DNA from: Ailurus styani
Taxonomy: Eukaryota; Chordata; Mammalia; Carnivora; Ailuridae
Direction: 5' to 3'
Length of the DNA stretch: 64,000 nucleotides
Assembly: GCA_002007465.1 (NCBI GenBank)
Contig: LNAC01000727.1
Span: 404,020-468,019 of the forward strand
How positions within the stretch are numbered: position 1 is the stretch's first letter; each line of letters starts with the position of its first letter. Below the pieces are notes generated by a model, which saw only the letters and a list, made by a program, of their open reading frames with translations, was not told where the DNA came from and did no database searches. The position numbers and the translations under genes are program-made. This document shows positions 46,175 to 57,559 of this stretch, piece after piece.

Positions 46175-46925
46175 ACTCTAGCTTCAGAACCTTTTGGTTG
46201 CAAAACATGGAGTAATTAATTCAGAAATTGAGAGCATAAAATCCATCTCAAGGACAAGCTTATCAGAGTAGAAGTTCAATTTCGATTTCAAATCTTAAAA
46301 ACCCTCCTCCGTAATGATTCTCTTCAAAGTTTTATTGCAATTGAAGATTGCCTCTGCCCTTGTGTTTTTGTACATGCCAATATCTTTCTTTCTTTACCCT
46401 TCTTTAGTCATCCATATGGGATTTCTATGGTCATTCTCATTTTGGCTTTTATTCTTCTTTCCTTCCTCTCAAAACCTACTAGGAACTACCAGGTAAAATT
46501 TTTAAGTTGACAATATTTCCCCTCACCTCTTCTATTGGCTTATTCTAGTAAATACTTCTTTCTACCTCCTCTTTATATCCACTGTAATTATGTTTCCCTT
46601 TGTTTATAGAAGCCAATTCTTTACCCATTTATTCTCAGGCGATTTCTATCTACTCTCTACTACCTTGTCAATTGCTTATTAAGATCTGTTTTTAAAAAAC
46701 ATACAATAACTCAGAGTGTTCAGAATTTTAAGACTATCTCAAAATTGGGGATATCTTCAAAGTTTTCAAAATGAAGACACAAGTGTGAAATGACACAAAC
46801 TCAAGATATGTGTGAGAGCATCTGGCTTGGACTTCACACAATCCCTCTGTTAACTTGGTTGAGTTAGTCAACTATGTCCAAGGATGGCAAAAGTCTCTTG
46901 ACCTGGGTCACTAAAAAATTTAATT
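46175..46925. other. Intergenic unit sequence with weak block B
   Basis: I see no gene. Bases 46710-46925 carry a diverged block B ('gttcagaattttaag', 'atatcttcaaag', 'agttagtcaacta'). Confidence 0.5.
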
Positions 46926-46929
46926 TACA

Positions 46930-47134
46930 GGCTTTTTAAAGATGTATTTATTTATTTGAGAGAAAGAGCATGCCGGGTGGGGGGGGGGTGCGGGGAGGAG
47001 TAAAGGAAGGGGGAGAGAGTCCCCAAGCAGGCTCTTGGAGCCCAACTCAGGGCTCAATCCCAGGACCCTGCGATCATAACCTGAGCCAAAATCAAGAGTC
47101 GGCCACTCAAGCAACTGAGCCAACAGGATCCCCT
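46930..47134 (-). mobile_element. CanSINE, antisense, with G-run
   Basis: It has the 'aaagatgtatttatttatttgag' tail side, an internal run of about ten G near 46979-46988 and a degenerate head 'gagccaacaggatcccc'. Confidence 0.82.
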
Positions 47135-47209
47135 TAATTTGAATATATAGTTGAGTTTTTATGAGATTCTCAAGTATTTTATCAAAGGTAAATTTCCTCA
47201 AATATTTTA

Positions 47210-47397
47210 AGATTTTATTTATTTATTTGACAGAAAGAGAGATCACAAGGAGGCAGAGAGGCAGGCAGAGAGAGAAGAGGAAGCAGGCTCCCCACTGAGC
47301 AGGGAGCCCGATGTGGGGCTTGATCCCAGGACCCTGAGATCATGACCTGAGCCGAAGGCAGAGGCTTTAACCCACTGAGCCACCCAGGCACCCTTCG
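47210..47397 (-). mobile_element. CanSINE (SINEC_Mv-like), antisense, 12-bp target duplication
   Basis: TCAAATATTTTA flanks it (47198-47209 and 47398-47409). It lies only about 65 bp from the preceding SINE, in the same orientation. Confidence 0.92.
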
Positions 47398-47409
47398 TCA
47401 AATATTTTA

Positions 47410-48082
47410 ATCCTAAACAGCAAAGTAGGGAATTTATAATTTTTTTTTGAGCAGAGTAAGGAATTGAACACTGTTTATAGGACTAATGAAGAAATTATAA
47501 GTAAATTGATAGTAGCTATCATGGCTACAACAACTGGTGCAACTCTCTGACTCCACCTTAGCAAGCTGCCTTTTTAGAGCCAAAATATGGCTTGATATGT
47601 CATAAGCCAACATATCCTAAGTTTCTTTTATCCAAATATTTTTTCATTATTTCTCACCCTAAACTAGGAATCGATGATAAGCTGAATTTTTCATTCTCAG
47701 TAAGTCCTTTCAAATACATAGAACCATAAATAAGTCAGACAGGAGTAAGGATGTCATCTTTTGTCCACATAACTCAGCCACATCACATGACAGTGATTAA
47801 TGGCTACTTTTTGTTCATTTGGATTTGAAAGAGACGTATCCACTGAGATAGAGCACTAAAAAACAAAAATGAAAAACCTCAATAGTCAAATACGAAATAA
47901 AAAGAGTTTCAAAGATAAAATGTGATAGTTTTACACAAGACCAATTTTACTGCTAATGAGCAACAAAACATTGATACTGAAGTATTATAAAATACATAGA
48001 AATAATATTTGTCCTTTTTTCCTAAGTGAAAAAATTATCAAAATGAAAGTATCTGTTGGAAAATGAAGACTATATATTTCTT
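47410..48082. other. Intergenic unit sequence with weak block A
   Basis: I see no gene. Bases 47675-47840 are the third, weaker copy of block A ('aatttttcattctcagtaagtc', 'cataaataagtcagacaggag'). Confidence 0.5.
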
Positions 48083-48099
48083 TGTAGAAGTATTGTTTT

Positions 48100-48308
48100 T
48101 TTGTTTTTTTGTTTTTTTTTAAAGATTTTATTTATTTATTTCACAGCGGGAGAGAGATCACAAGGAGGCAGAGAGGCAGGCAGAGAGAGAGGGGGAAGCA
48201 GGCTCCCCGCTGAGCAGAGAGCCCGATGCGGGCCTCGATCCCAGGACCCTGAGATCATGACCTGGGCCGAAAGCAGAGGCTCTAACCCACTGAGCCACCC
48301 AGGCGCCC
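48100..48308 (-). mobile_element. CanSINE (SINEC_Mv-like), antisense, 17-bp target duplication
   Basis: A perfect TGTAGAAGTATTGTTTT duplication (48083-48099 and 48309-48325) flanks it. It is among the youngest-looking copies in the window. Confidence 0.94.
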
Positions 48309-48325
48309 TGTAGAAGTATTGTTTT

Positions 48326-49640
48326 ATGTTCAGTTGCTGGACCCAAAGTAGATCATTTTTTTCTTCTTTTCACTTTTAGGAAGTTTCCTTTGAAATGCAT
48401 GTTAAACAACACTATGATCGTGGGTAGGAAACAAGAAAATATGCTTTTATTTGGGATAAATAATAGTCTTTACAAATCAATAAAGGAAACTTTTGTTATA
48501 AATTCCAAATGTTGTCCTGTAACTCAGACACAAATCAAAAAAATATGAAATTGTAGGTCACAAAAATACACTATGTTATAGTAGTAATTTCACTTTTTTT
48601 TTCTCATCGTAAGTATATTGATAATTCTTTCCTTTGTAACACCTTCCTCAGGCTGCAAAGGTCCTGACCTGTGTGAGAATAGAATAATTTCAAATGAAAT
48701 TTAGTTATAGGAGTCAAAATTTCCTTAAAGGCATGACCAAACTGTATTCTCAATGTCCTTACCTATGAAAGCACATTTGATAGGACAAGTAACAGGAGTT
48801 GGCTGATTTTTTTTTTCTATCTTCAGGTTGTATAAACAAATCCAAATCTTTCTAATAAAAAGCCATGATGAGGATTGAGTTTTAACACTATTCATTCTTC
48901 ATTTGCCTTGAAGTACAACTAAATTAGAAATTGAGGAGATTATATATAATAAAATAAAATTTTCACAATAAAAATGTAAAAGAATACACAATACGAGATA
49001 GTTAATCTAACAGAGGGAACTATTCCCCATAAACTCAGCTATAAAATTGTAGCTATTCATGGAAATATGACAAGAACTTTCCAGATGGTATTCAAATTTG
49101 TAAATATGTAATGAAAGAGAATCAGCATGATGGGGTAGATTACCAGGTTTCACTGAACTGGTTTTTGATCTTGGTTCTGACACTTGTGGTATTTGTGACT
49201 CCAGGCATCACTTAACCATCTGGAGTTTCCACACTTGTATGATATAAGGGGCAGCACAGAACAATCTTTAATTTTAAGTCAGCTCTCACTTCTGCTGTTC
49301 TCCTTGTATTATTGGATTTCACCAACTCAAACAGCAACAAAAACTTTATTTTGTTCCATTACCTGAATATTCCACTCAAATTTGAAAAGGCAATATTTTT
49401 ATTACATTTTTTTACATACTCTATTATGTAAAATGCCAATAATAGCATGCTTGCTTTGGATGAGTGGTAATTGATTGGAAATCTACTTAAAAAATTCTTT
49501 TGGATGAATGATGACTCTCATCAAGGGAAGCTACAGAGTGATATATTTCCTGGTTGTTTCTAGGTGTTTACATTTCATTTACAGTTGCAAAAGTCTTGAA
49601 TGCTGTGAAGATGATGATGATGAAAGTAAAAAAGAAGAAT
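48326..49640. other. Intergenic unit sequence
   Basis: I see no gene. Bases 48825-48960 are a weak block C. Bases 49165-49255 look like a MIR fragment ('tttttgatcttggttctgacacttg ... catcacttaaccatctggagtttcc'). Confidence 0.5.
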
Positions 49641-49643
49641 ATC

Positions 49644-49846
49644 TGGACACCTGAGTGGCTCAGTCAGTTGAGTGTCTAACTGTTGGTTTCAGCTCAAGTC
49701 ATGATCTCAGGGTCATGGGATCGAGTCCCATGTTGGTCTTCACACTTAGCATGGAGTCTGCTTGAGATCCTGTTTCTCCCTCCCTGTGCTCCTCCCCAAC
49801 TTGCACTCTGTCTAAATAAATAAAATCTTTAAAAAAAAAAAAAAAA
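49644..49846 (+). mobile_element. CanSINE, sense
   Basis: It has the 'tggacacctgagtggctcagtcagtt' head, 'gggtcatgggatcgagtcccatgtt' inside and a poly-A of about 16. Confidence 0.88.
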
Positions 49847-49849
49847 GAC

Positions 49850-50250
49850 TATCACTGCATGCTGCAGAGGAACTGTGATATGATAAAAATCTAAACCAAT
49901 TGTCCTGAATACTACATATATTTTAATTAACTAATTTGAAGTATTTTAATACGTTTGTAAAATAATTATTTTCATGAGAATGCCAAGTAGAGGAAACAGA
50001 GAAAAATATTATAAATAAGCAAGAAATTCATTTAAAAAACACTTTCCTTTCCTAGAAGTTCAGAGAAATATTTTGATCTATCACTCTTCTTTTCTTGCCA
50101 TGAAAGAACTAAAGAAGGACACGTTTTGAAAGAAGGATGAATTATTTATTCATTTTGGACTGCACTGATAAATGGAATTATATAAAATGTTAAAGATGTA
50201 AATTATTTTTTATTTATTGCCATAAATACATCAAAATTGTTAGACTTCAT
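49850..50250. other. Gene-free AT-rich sequence
   Basis: Nothing can be named. Confidence 0.4.
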
Positions 50251-50275
50251 TTTCTATTCTTGTTTATTTTTTTTT

Positions 50276-50461
50276 AAAGATTTTATTTATTCATTTGACA
50301 CAGAGAGAGATTACAAGTAGGCAGAGAGGCAGGCAGAGAGAGAGGAGGAAGCAGGCTCCCTGCCAAGCAGAGAGCCCAATGTGGGCCTCGATCCCAGGAC
50401 CCTGAGATCATGACCTGAGCCGAAGGCAGCGACTTTAACCCACTGAGCCACCCAGGCGCCC
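50276..50461 (-). mobile_element. CanSINE (SINEC_Mv-like), antisense, nested in the tail of another SINE
   Basis: TGTTTATTTTTTTT occurs on both sides (from about 50261 and from 50462), so this young copy inserted into the T-rich end of the SINE at 50462-50645. Confidence 0.88.
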
Positions 50462-50645
50462 TGTTTATTTTTTTTTTAAGATTTTATTTATTTATTTGAC
50501 AAAGAGACACAGGCAGGGGATATGGGAGAGAGAGAACCAGGCTTCCTGTGGAGCAGGGAGCCCAATGCAGGGCTCAATCCCTGGACTCTGGGATCATGAC
50601 CTGAGCTGAAGGCAGACGCTCAAGGAGTCAGCCACCCAGATGTCC
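50462..50645 (-). mobile_element. CanSINE, antisense, older host of the nested copy
   Basis: CTATTCTTGTTTA at 50254-50266 and 50646-50658 is the outer target duplication. It encloses both SINEs and identifies this copy as the first insertion. Confidence 0.88.
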
Positions 50646-51076
50646 CTATTCTTGTTTAATTTAAATCTAAATATTATCTGATTAAAATAAAAAATCAACA
50701 GGTATTTGAGAAGTGATTATTCATTTCAGTCTAAATTTATCCTTCTTTTTTATGTCTGTGTTTGTGAAATAAATATTTAATACACAAAGATGTATATCGG
50801 AATCTTTATTGAAAGCTGAGTAAGATCTATGTTTAGTTACATATATAATTGATAATAAAGAATCAAACAAAAGTTGTATTTGCTCTTTCAAATTAAGAGA
50901 CTTTATTAAAGAAAGCAAGGAGACATGATAGATACAAAACTGTGTAACTGTAAATGTACTGGAAGCTTTAGGTGCTCATTATTTTGACAAATGGACCCAG
51001 CAAAATCTTGGTTGACCCAGAGGTTGAAATCAGGTTATGTAAGTCCACTCACAGAACCAGATATTAGACTCATAGA

Positions 51077-51226
51077 TTAGAATCCATATCCATCATAGCA
51101 AGTTGGGAAGCACCAAGTAAATCTGTAGCATCCCCAGCCGCAGCCACAGCCCCATCTGTGGGAGCTCCCACAGCTCCAACCACAGCCTCAGCCCAGGTCT
51201 CCACAGTAGTTGCTGTGGTAACGCAT
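51077..51226 (-). pseudogene. KRTAP19: KRTAP19-like pseudogene with in-frame TGA (copy 6)
   Basis: From the ATG at 51224-51226 the frame reads MRYHSNYCGDLG and then hits TGA where intact copies have TAT (Tyr13). Beyond it the same frame continues GCGWSCGSSHRWGCGCGWGC and ends DGYGF at TAA 51077-51079. It lacks the FGGLG part and the last residues, so a full read-through would give about 49 codons. The TATA position reads 'ggtttttacccc' on the plus strand instead of 'cttatata'. AATAAA is retained at 50902-50907. A 73-codon reading at 51070-51291 is a shadow in another frame. One nonsense change plus loss of the TATA marks it as a pseudogene. Confidence 0.83.
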
Positions 51227-51329
51227 GCTGTCAGAGGTTGAAGGCTTGGTTTTCTATGGAAGGTGTGTTTCCTGAGCATGAATCTCCACATCTACACAGA
51301 GGTTTTTACCCCCTAAGCTATGGATGTGG

Positions 51330-54030
51330 TAAATCATTTCAAATATACCTCATTTTCCTTCCTCAGAAGAAATTTTTGGCTTTTTTGTTTAATATGCATG
51401 GAGTGATCTGCCATTAAAGTAAAAGTTTTAAGTTAATCTTTAGTTCAGTTAGCTCAGTTACTTTTATTAAATTGTGTTTATAATTGAGAAATATTTATTT
51501 GCAACTTCAAACTATTCCAACATTAAGACTCACATAAACTCCCCCTTATTTTGGTTTCTGAGGATCTCTACAGCTCAGTCAAGTTGCTGTCCGACAACAT
51601 CATCAGGATGATGCCTCTTTACTGCATATGCTGTCTATTTTTTCATGGGAATGACTACTTCTATTATTTGAGGTAAGCAGCGCACTAACGTTATTCTTAA
51701 ATCCATGCCCCATTTGAAACTATAACCACTTAGATGTCAAATATCTAATCATATTGTGATATAAACAAATTAAACTTGACTTTTATGCTGTTCAGGGCCA
51801 ACATGGAACCAGTTATGTTTACAGTGTCTCATTAGACGTATTTCTTAATCTTTGACACATAATATTTAAAATCTTGATGCCTCCTTAAAGAAAACACTTC
51901 CAAACTTGAGAAAAAACAGAGGGAAGGAGAGAGGGAGAATAAACAAAACAAATAAAATTCTTTGTTTTCTCCATTTAATCCTAGTCAAAACTAATGGTGC
52001 GTCAGTTAAATAAATGCCAATAATCTTTTACAATTATGACCTAAAAGAGGTCAAGAGACCATCCTGGCAATTTAGGAACGTCTTTCTGGGATCCAAGATT
52101 ATAGTATTATGCCAGAAGAAATAAATAGCTCTACTGATATTCTTGTGCAGGAATTACGAAGAGAAACAAAAACATAGACAAATGACAGTCATAGTGATTT
52201 CTCTCAGAGACTAATCTAAGGATTTAATATTGTGTATGTGTGTGTTTAATTTGGACACACATATTAAATCCATCACCCCAAAGGATGAGAAAATTAAAGA
52301 AATATTGTTTAAGGGTTTACACGTAGTATTAATGGGGTATTTGATATTTTACTGCTTGATACCTGTGTGTTAAAAACGTGCTACTTACTGACTAGGGGCA
52401 TATTTAAAGTTCTTTGGAGGAAAGATTACCATATGACTCTAAGATAATTATGGTGATTTAAAAAGTCACAAAATACTTAATGCCTTTGCTTTATTGAACA
52501 GTTCAATTTTGAATTCTGATGAGCTATATCAGTGTTATAGTAATATGTATATTGACCAGTCAATTAAAGCATTAGTACTGGTTCCACCCCAGGCAAGACT
52601 GATACTATAGAATACAAATTATCCTGATTTTCCAAAGACCTTCTTAATATCAAATGAAATAGAAGTCCTAAGTTGCATTTTGATTTCTGTAGAAATATAC
52701 TTGTACTGCATAGAAGACAACAGTTTCTCAAATAAAAAGTTTACTAAAACTGACATGAAAAGAAATAAAAACCTTAATGAGTATATCTCTTAAGGAAATA
52801 AAGTTTGTATTAAAAAGAAAAAAAAAACAGACTTCTAACAAAGAAAATTCCAGGTTCACATTCCTTTAGTGGTGAATTTTAGCAACTACTTAAATAATAC
52901 TAATTATTGCAAGAATTGGTATTAATTTTGCACTAATTATTTCAGAAAATAAACTCAGTCTACAAATCCAAGATTCAATTACATATGAAAAATTAGAAAA
53001 TAAAATGCAAGACTATCATTAACAATATCAGAAAAATAAAATAAAGATTATTTGAAGAAATGTGCAAGACAGTTTTTGATAGTTACAAATTAATGTTGGA
53101 AGAAATTAATAAAAATACATATACACATATAGACATATATAAAATGTTTATATATTGACCATAGACAGAATACCTCCCAAATTATATATTAAATAAAATC
53201 CCTAATCGAAAGGACAGTATGATGTATATATTTACAAAAGATTCTAAAGTGTATAAGGAAATCCAAAAAACCTAGAATATCCAATGCAGTATTTAAAAAG
53301 AAAAAAAAACTTTACATTAACTGATTTTAACACACAAGCTGTAACAATCAAGAAAGTGTGTTATTTGTGTGAGGATACACACATCAGTCAATGAAAAATA
53401 TTAGGGAGTCTAGAATTAGGCGCTTTTTTTCCCGAAAAGATTCCAAAACAAACAAAAGACTTTCATCAAATGTCCATTGTTTAATGGGACATTTATATGG
53501 AACAAGAAGAAAATGACCTTAATTTCTTCATAGTCTACACAAAAATTAATTCAAATGTATGATAGAACTAAGCATAAAAGCTAAAACTTTAAGGCTTCTA
53601 GAAGGCACAGAAAGCACTGACCATAAAATAAAACACTGTGAAGTGAAATTCATCAACAGCAAGCCACAGACTAGGAAAAGAAGTGTAGCCATAGATACAT
53701 AGTGCAGATGATAGAGATAGGTATCTATATAGATTAGAGATAGAGAATAGAGAAGATAGAGGTAAAGACAGAGATAGAGACATCTATCATACGTAAAGAT
53801 CTCCTGCAATTCAAATGTGTAAAGACAAAGATACCCCCAAACCTGAGAACATTGAGAGGAAGATATACAATAAGCAAATGAATTGTGTGACATGATTAGT
53901 TACCAGAGTTATCAGGGAAACACAAATTAAAACCACAGTTATGTAACACTACTCACCCACTAGAACAGCTAAGACTTTTAAAAAAATTGTTTTTCTTACT
54001 CAATAGACTATGATTTAGATTAATTTACAT
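51330..54030. other. Long gene-free AT-rich interval
   Basis: I see no gene or convincing interspersed repeat in most of this stretch. Around 53690-53790 there is a degenerate GATAGA-rich tract. Bases 53900-53990 ('aaattaaaaccacagttatgtaacactactcacccactagaacagctaa') resemble L1 3' region text. Confidence 0.45.
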
Positions 54031-54032
54031 AA

Positions 54033-54036
<4 letters not shown>

Positions 54037-54071
<35 letters not shown>

Positions 54072-54168
54072 TGCCCCAGGGGTACAGATCTGTGAATCAT
54101 CAGGCTTACACCTTTCACAGCACTCACCATAGCACAAACCCTCCCCAATGTCCATAAAATTTAAGTTG
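54037..54168 (-). mobile_element. Short L1 3' end (carnivore type), antisense, with (TTA)n tail
   Basis: The text 'tatttgccccaggggtacagatctgtgaatcatcaggcttacac' and 'cactcaccatagcacaaaccctccccaatgtcc' is the antisense carnivoran L1 3' terminus. It is preceded by an (ATT)n run at 54037-54070 that replaces a plain T tail. Only about 100 bp of L1 is present. Confidence 0.82.
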
Positions 54169-54169
54169 A

Positions 54170-55350
54170 TTTAAAAATGTTTCTAATTTTTATTAGTGTG
54201 ACTTCTAACACAATTTCCAATATAATATCTTCATTGGTGTTATCATCTTATGATAGTTTGCCAAGAGAGTTTAAGCCTGAAATTTTGGCACATAATACCA
54301 TACTTTAAAAAATGCTGCTAACATGCTTAATTTAAAGCAATTTTAAAACATGGAAATAACAAATATTTGGGGGAAAGCATCAGGCCCAAAAAGTTCTGGC
54401 TGATAAGCAGATTAAGTAGGCTTACTCAGATTAACTCAGGATGCAGCTAGTGAAAAGAGCATGAATAACAGGGTCTGTGTAACAGAATTGTTAGTCTCTT
54501 TGGTCTCATGGTTCGCTAGGAAGCACTCACACAGCCCCTCGATATCAATTTCTCTTTGGTGATTCAGAATACTGTTCACAGAACCAGTGGATAAGTGGTC
54601 AAATGAATTAAAGTTATAATGAAGACTATTTATAAGCAAAATCTTAGCCCAGAGATTTTAGCGCTCCAAATCACTGCCATAAATTGGAGTTTGCTCCAAT
54701 ATAAATTTTGATTTAGAATTCAAAAAAAATCTAAGACATATTTACTATTTAATAAGTACCTTCAATGATCACTGACAAGACTACTTGGGACTGGAAGTCA
54801 GGATCCTGACTCACAAATACAGAAGGCAGAAGAAAAATACTAAGCTGAAAAAGACCAGCAACCTCTCCCTCTCAAGCTAAATCTATATTTGTTTTTCACT
54901 GATTTAATAAGGGAAATAAATTATATCCTCAGGAAAAGAAACAGTTGCCTTCATTTGAAATATCATAAAACAAAGGAAAATTATTAAGATAAATGACTAA
55001 AGTTAAGACCATATTGTAATGCCACATTAAACACATTTATTGGAAAATGATTATAGAGATCTCTCCCAGTGTAAAATACACTAAAGAAATTTCAGATGAA
55101 AAATGAGTGTCTTGACAGTGAAAGGAGAAATAATGGCTGTGGCAAAATATCCAATATTTATAGAATAAGTTTGAATTGCTATTGAACAGCTGTACATACA
55201 CAGTCAGCTCTTAAATCTTATGCCAACAAGTTGGTAAGCCTGCAATTCATCTTCTCTGCCTGATATAAGCTCGAAATAGATTTGATAAAATTAAACATTT
55301 GAGAAGTAAATCTTATTGCTGGATCATTCTCCCAAGAATTTTAGGTCTTA
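54170..55350. other. Gene-free interval
   Basis: AT-rich sequence with no gene, repeat or motif I can name. Confidence 0.4.
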
Positions 55351-55356
55351 AGACCT

Positions 55357-55522
55357 AGTAGAATCCAAGTGTCCAGCATCTTCCACAACAAATTGGATGG
55401 CAGCATTATATCCAAAATTTCCATACCTTGTTTTCAAAAGTTATCACATCCAAGGTCATTGCAATAGCCCTGATGACGGAAGCTGGCATCCAGGCCTCCT
55501 AGATAGTTGCCAGTTAGCTCAT
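55357..55522 (-). pseudogene. Decayed high-Gly/Tyr KRTAP pseudogene (copy 7)
   Basis: The ATG at 55520-55522 sits in the array's ATGAGCTA context, but TAA follows at codon 3. After a small deletion the original frame is recognisable as NYLGGLDASFRHQGY, matching NYYGGLG...SFRRLGY of KRTAP19. Further downstream Gly and Tyr are largely lost, with a TGA and frame changes. The reading trails off near 55357, where GGATTCTACTAGG still resembles the family end. A TATATAATAT-like box lies about 55572-55582, at roughly the expected spacing. It could derive from KRTAP19 or another glycine/tyrosine KRTAP; I cannot decide. Confidence 0.65.
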
Positions 55523-55599
55523 TGTGTGGAGTTGATGTTCAAAGACATTTAAGGGTGACAAGTCGTAGGTACTCTCTATATAATATTTATGCCAAAGAA

Positions 55600-55870
55600 C
55601 ATATGGAAGAACACCTTAGTAATTTATTTTCTCTTATGAAAAAAGGGGGCCTCACATCTACTAAAACTAGGCTTGCTTTGGTGGATTGGATCAATCAATA
55701 TTTTCCAATTAGTGCTATTAGGTTTTAATTATGCTTACTACATATTCACCTTCAGTATAAATCTGTTTTATTATGTCTTCAAGCAAGAATACCAGGCTGC
55801 TGATAATCTTGAATTTATATATTGGGGTGATTTGGTGCTTGCCTCATGAATGATATTATCATTTTGTTTT
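55600..55870. other. Intergenic sequence
   Basis: Nothing recognisable. Confidence 0.4.
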
Positions 55871-55882
55871 TAGGGGAAAAAT

Positions 55883-55913
55883 CTTGTTTTAAGATTTTTT
55901 ATTTATTTATTTG

Positions 55914-55950
<37 letters not shown>

Positions 55951-56099
55951 ACAAGTAGGCAGAGAGGCAGGCAGAGAGAGAGGGGGAAGCAGGCTCTTCG
56001 CTGAGCAGAGAGCCTGATGTGGGGCTCGATCCCGGGACCCTGAGATCATGACCTGAGCTGAAGGCAGAGGCTTAACCCACTGAGCCACCCAGGTGCCCC
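55883..56099 (-). mobile_element. CanSINE (SINEC_Mv-like), antisense, with expanded (GA)n
   Basis: TAGGGGAAAAAT-like duplications (55871-55882 and 56100-56112) flank it. The GA tract beside the tail is expanded to about 30 bp (55917-55948), much longer than in sister copies. Confidence 0.92.
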
Positions 56100-56114
56100 T
56101 AGGGGAAAAAATAT

Positions 56115-57250
56115 ATCCATCCATTTAAACACCCATTTCAAATTTTTTCTCTATCTTTCTTCTACCATTGACTATATCACATTTTGTTGTCGATATTTGT
56201 TGACAGGTCAGCCTCTACAACTCATTTGTAAGCACCAGGTAAGATCTATTAATTCCATATAGGGTTATCTTTTTATTATTGGTTGAATGCCTAGCCAATA
56301 GATTCTGTGTTCAGTAAGTCTTATTGAGTGAATGTACCTCATTTGATTCAATTATATACACAAATATCCATCACCATGATAGTGTATTTGGTACTCTTAG
56401 AAGCAGTAAGTTTCTGCTTTTCACTCAGAAGTTCGCTCATGCCCAGTTTAGAAAAGTCAAGCTTCCTTTCTCTGGCATTGCAAGAATAACAGGTCTTCAT
56501 CCAAACTCGAGCTGCTCTCCTCTTTCCTACTCTTTAAACGTCAACCTAATTTACTAGAGACAAAATTACTGAAAGAACGCTTCCTTGAATCTGTTAAGAG
56601 TATACCAAAAATGGAATTTTTTTAGTGCTGCAATTTTCCCACTTACTCTTATTTTACACGGGAGAGAAGAAAAAAAGCCTTACCTGAAACCTAAGATGCA
56701 TTTGGAAGAGAATCAATACTATTATGACTTTTATCTGAAGACATGAAAATGTTAACAATCTTAACTTGTAGCTCTTTTAAAAAATTAAGTACCATCAGAT
56801 AAGCAAGTCGAAATATTCCTTGGACTATATTGGCTCAATCACCTAAGTGGGTCATGGATAAGGAAGCAAATGTAAGGAGAAAAAATCCCACTCCAAAATG
56901 GAAATTTATATTCCTGATTGGATATTTTTTTTTAATCAGTTGGAGGTGGGGAGAGAAGAGGAGAATTTGTGATGTCACTAAAAGCTTTATTGAAAATTTA
57001 CTACAGAAATGGAAGCGATGATGATATATGAGTAATTGAATGGTTCAGAGATGAATCCGTGATTGGTTTCAACCATGGAGTCCAGTCTTGCTGGTGATGC
57101 TGTTGACACTCCTAGCTCTTGTGGAATGCCCCACCAAGGTTATGAAAGCTTTTTATGGAATACAAGAAGAACATATTAAAAAAACCATTTGGAGTAAAGG
57201 ATCTAGAAGTCAAGCTTTCTGTTTCTGCGGTGCAGAAAAACCAGTAGATT
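56115..57250. other. Intergenic sequence and 3' region of the 57.3-kb relic
   Basis: I see no gene. An AATAAA on the minus strand at 56986-56991 would serve the 57.3-kb KRTAP-like locus, giving a 3'UTR of about 260 nt, similar to the intact copies. Confidence 0.5.
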
Positions 57251-57252
57251 TT

Positions 57253-57429
57253 TCAGTAGAAGTTAAATCCACATCTCCTGAGACCAAAGCCAGGACCAAG
57301 ACTTCCACAGCTAGTACCTAAGCTACAGATCAGACCACAGGGTCTTCTACAAGCACAACCAGAACCAGAATCCAGGCAACTGTTGTCAAAGCTTAGGCTT
57401 CCATAACAGCTGGTAGTATAAGAACTTGT
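57253..57429 (-). pseudogene. High-Gly/Tyr-like KRTAP relic lacking its start codon (copy 8)
   Basis: From the TGA at 57253-57255 an open frame reads back through LRRCGFNFY, GTSCGSLGPGFG, DSGSGCACRRPCG to SSYTTSCYGSLS. This is a Gly/Ser/Cys-rich KRTAP-like sequence of about 57 residues ending in the family-style aromatic tail. The codon expected to be ATG by alignment with CACCATGAGCTAC is ACA at 57427-57429. The open frame continues upstream to an ATG at 57553-57555, and another in-frame ATG at 57490-57492 overlaps the TATA-like TATATGAGCC. A normal transcript would start downstream of both, so the 100-residue reading is probably not the product. It is fairly Ser/Cys-rich for a KRTAP19 and may be another subfamily. 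It could be a pseudogene or a gene with a revised start. Confidence 0.6.
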
Positions 57430-57559
57430 GGGTTTGGCTGAAGGTTGTCCAAGTTCCTCCGAGTGTGAACTAGCACCTGCAGAGAGGCTCATATACTCCC
57501 TCAGCGGTACATGTGGCAAACCATGCTGATTTACTTCAAGTTTATTCAAAACCAAGATT

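Noticed and set aside
57088..57321. Plus-strand 77-codon frame beginning with a hydrophobic segment resembling a signal peptide
   Set aside because: It overlaps the KRTAP-like relic antisense and its 3'UTR. It has no context, and the hydrophobic start is likely chance.
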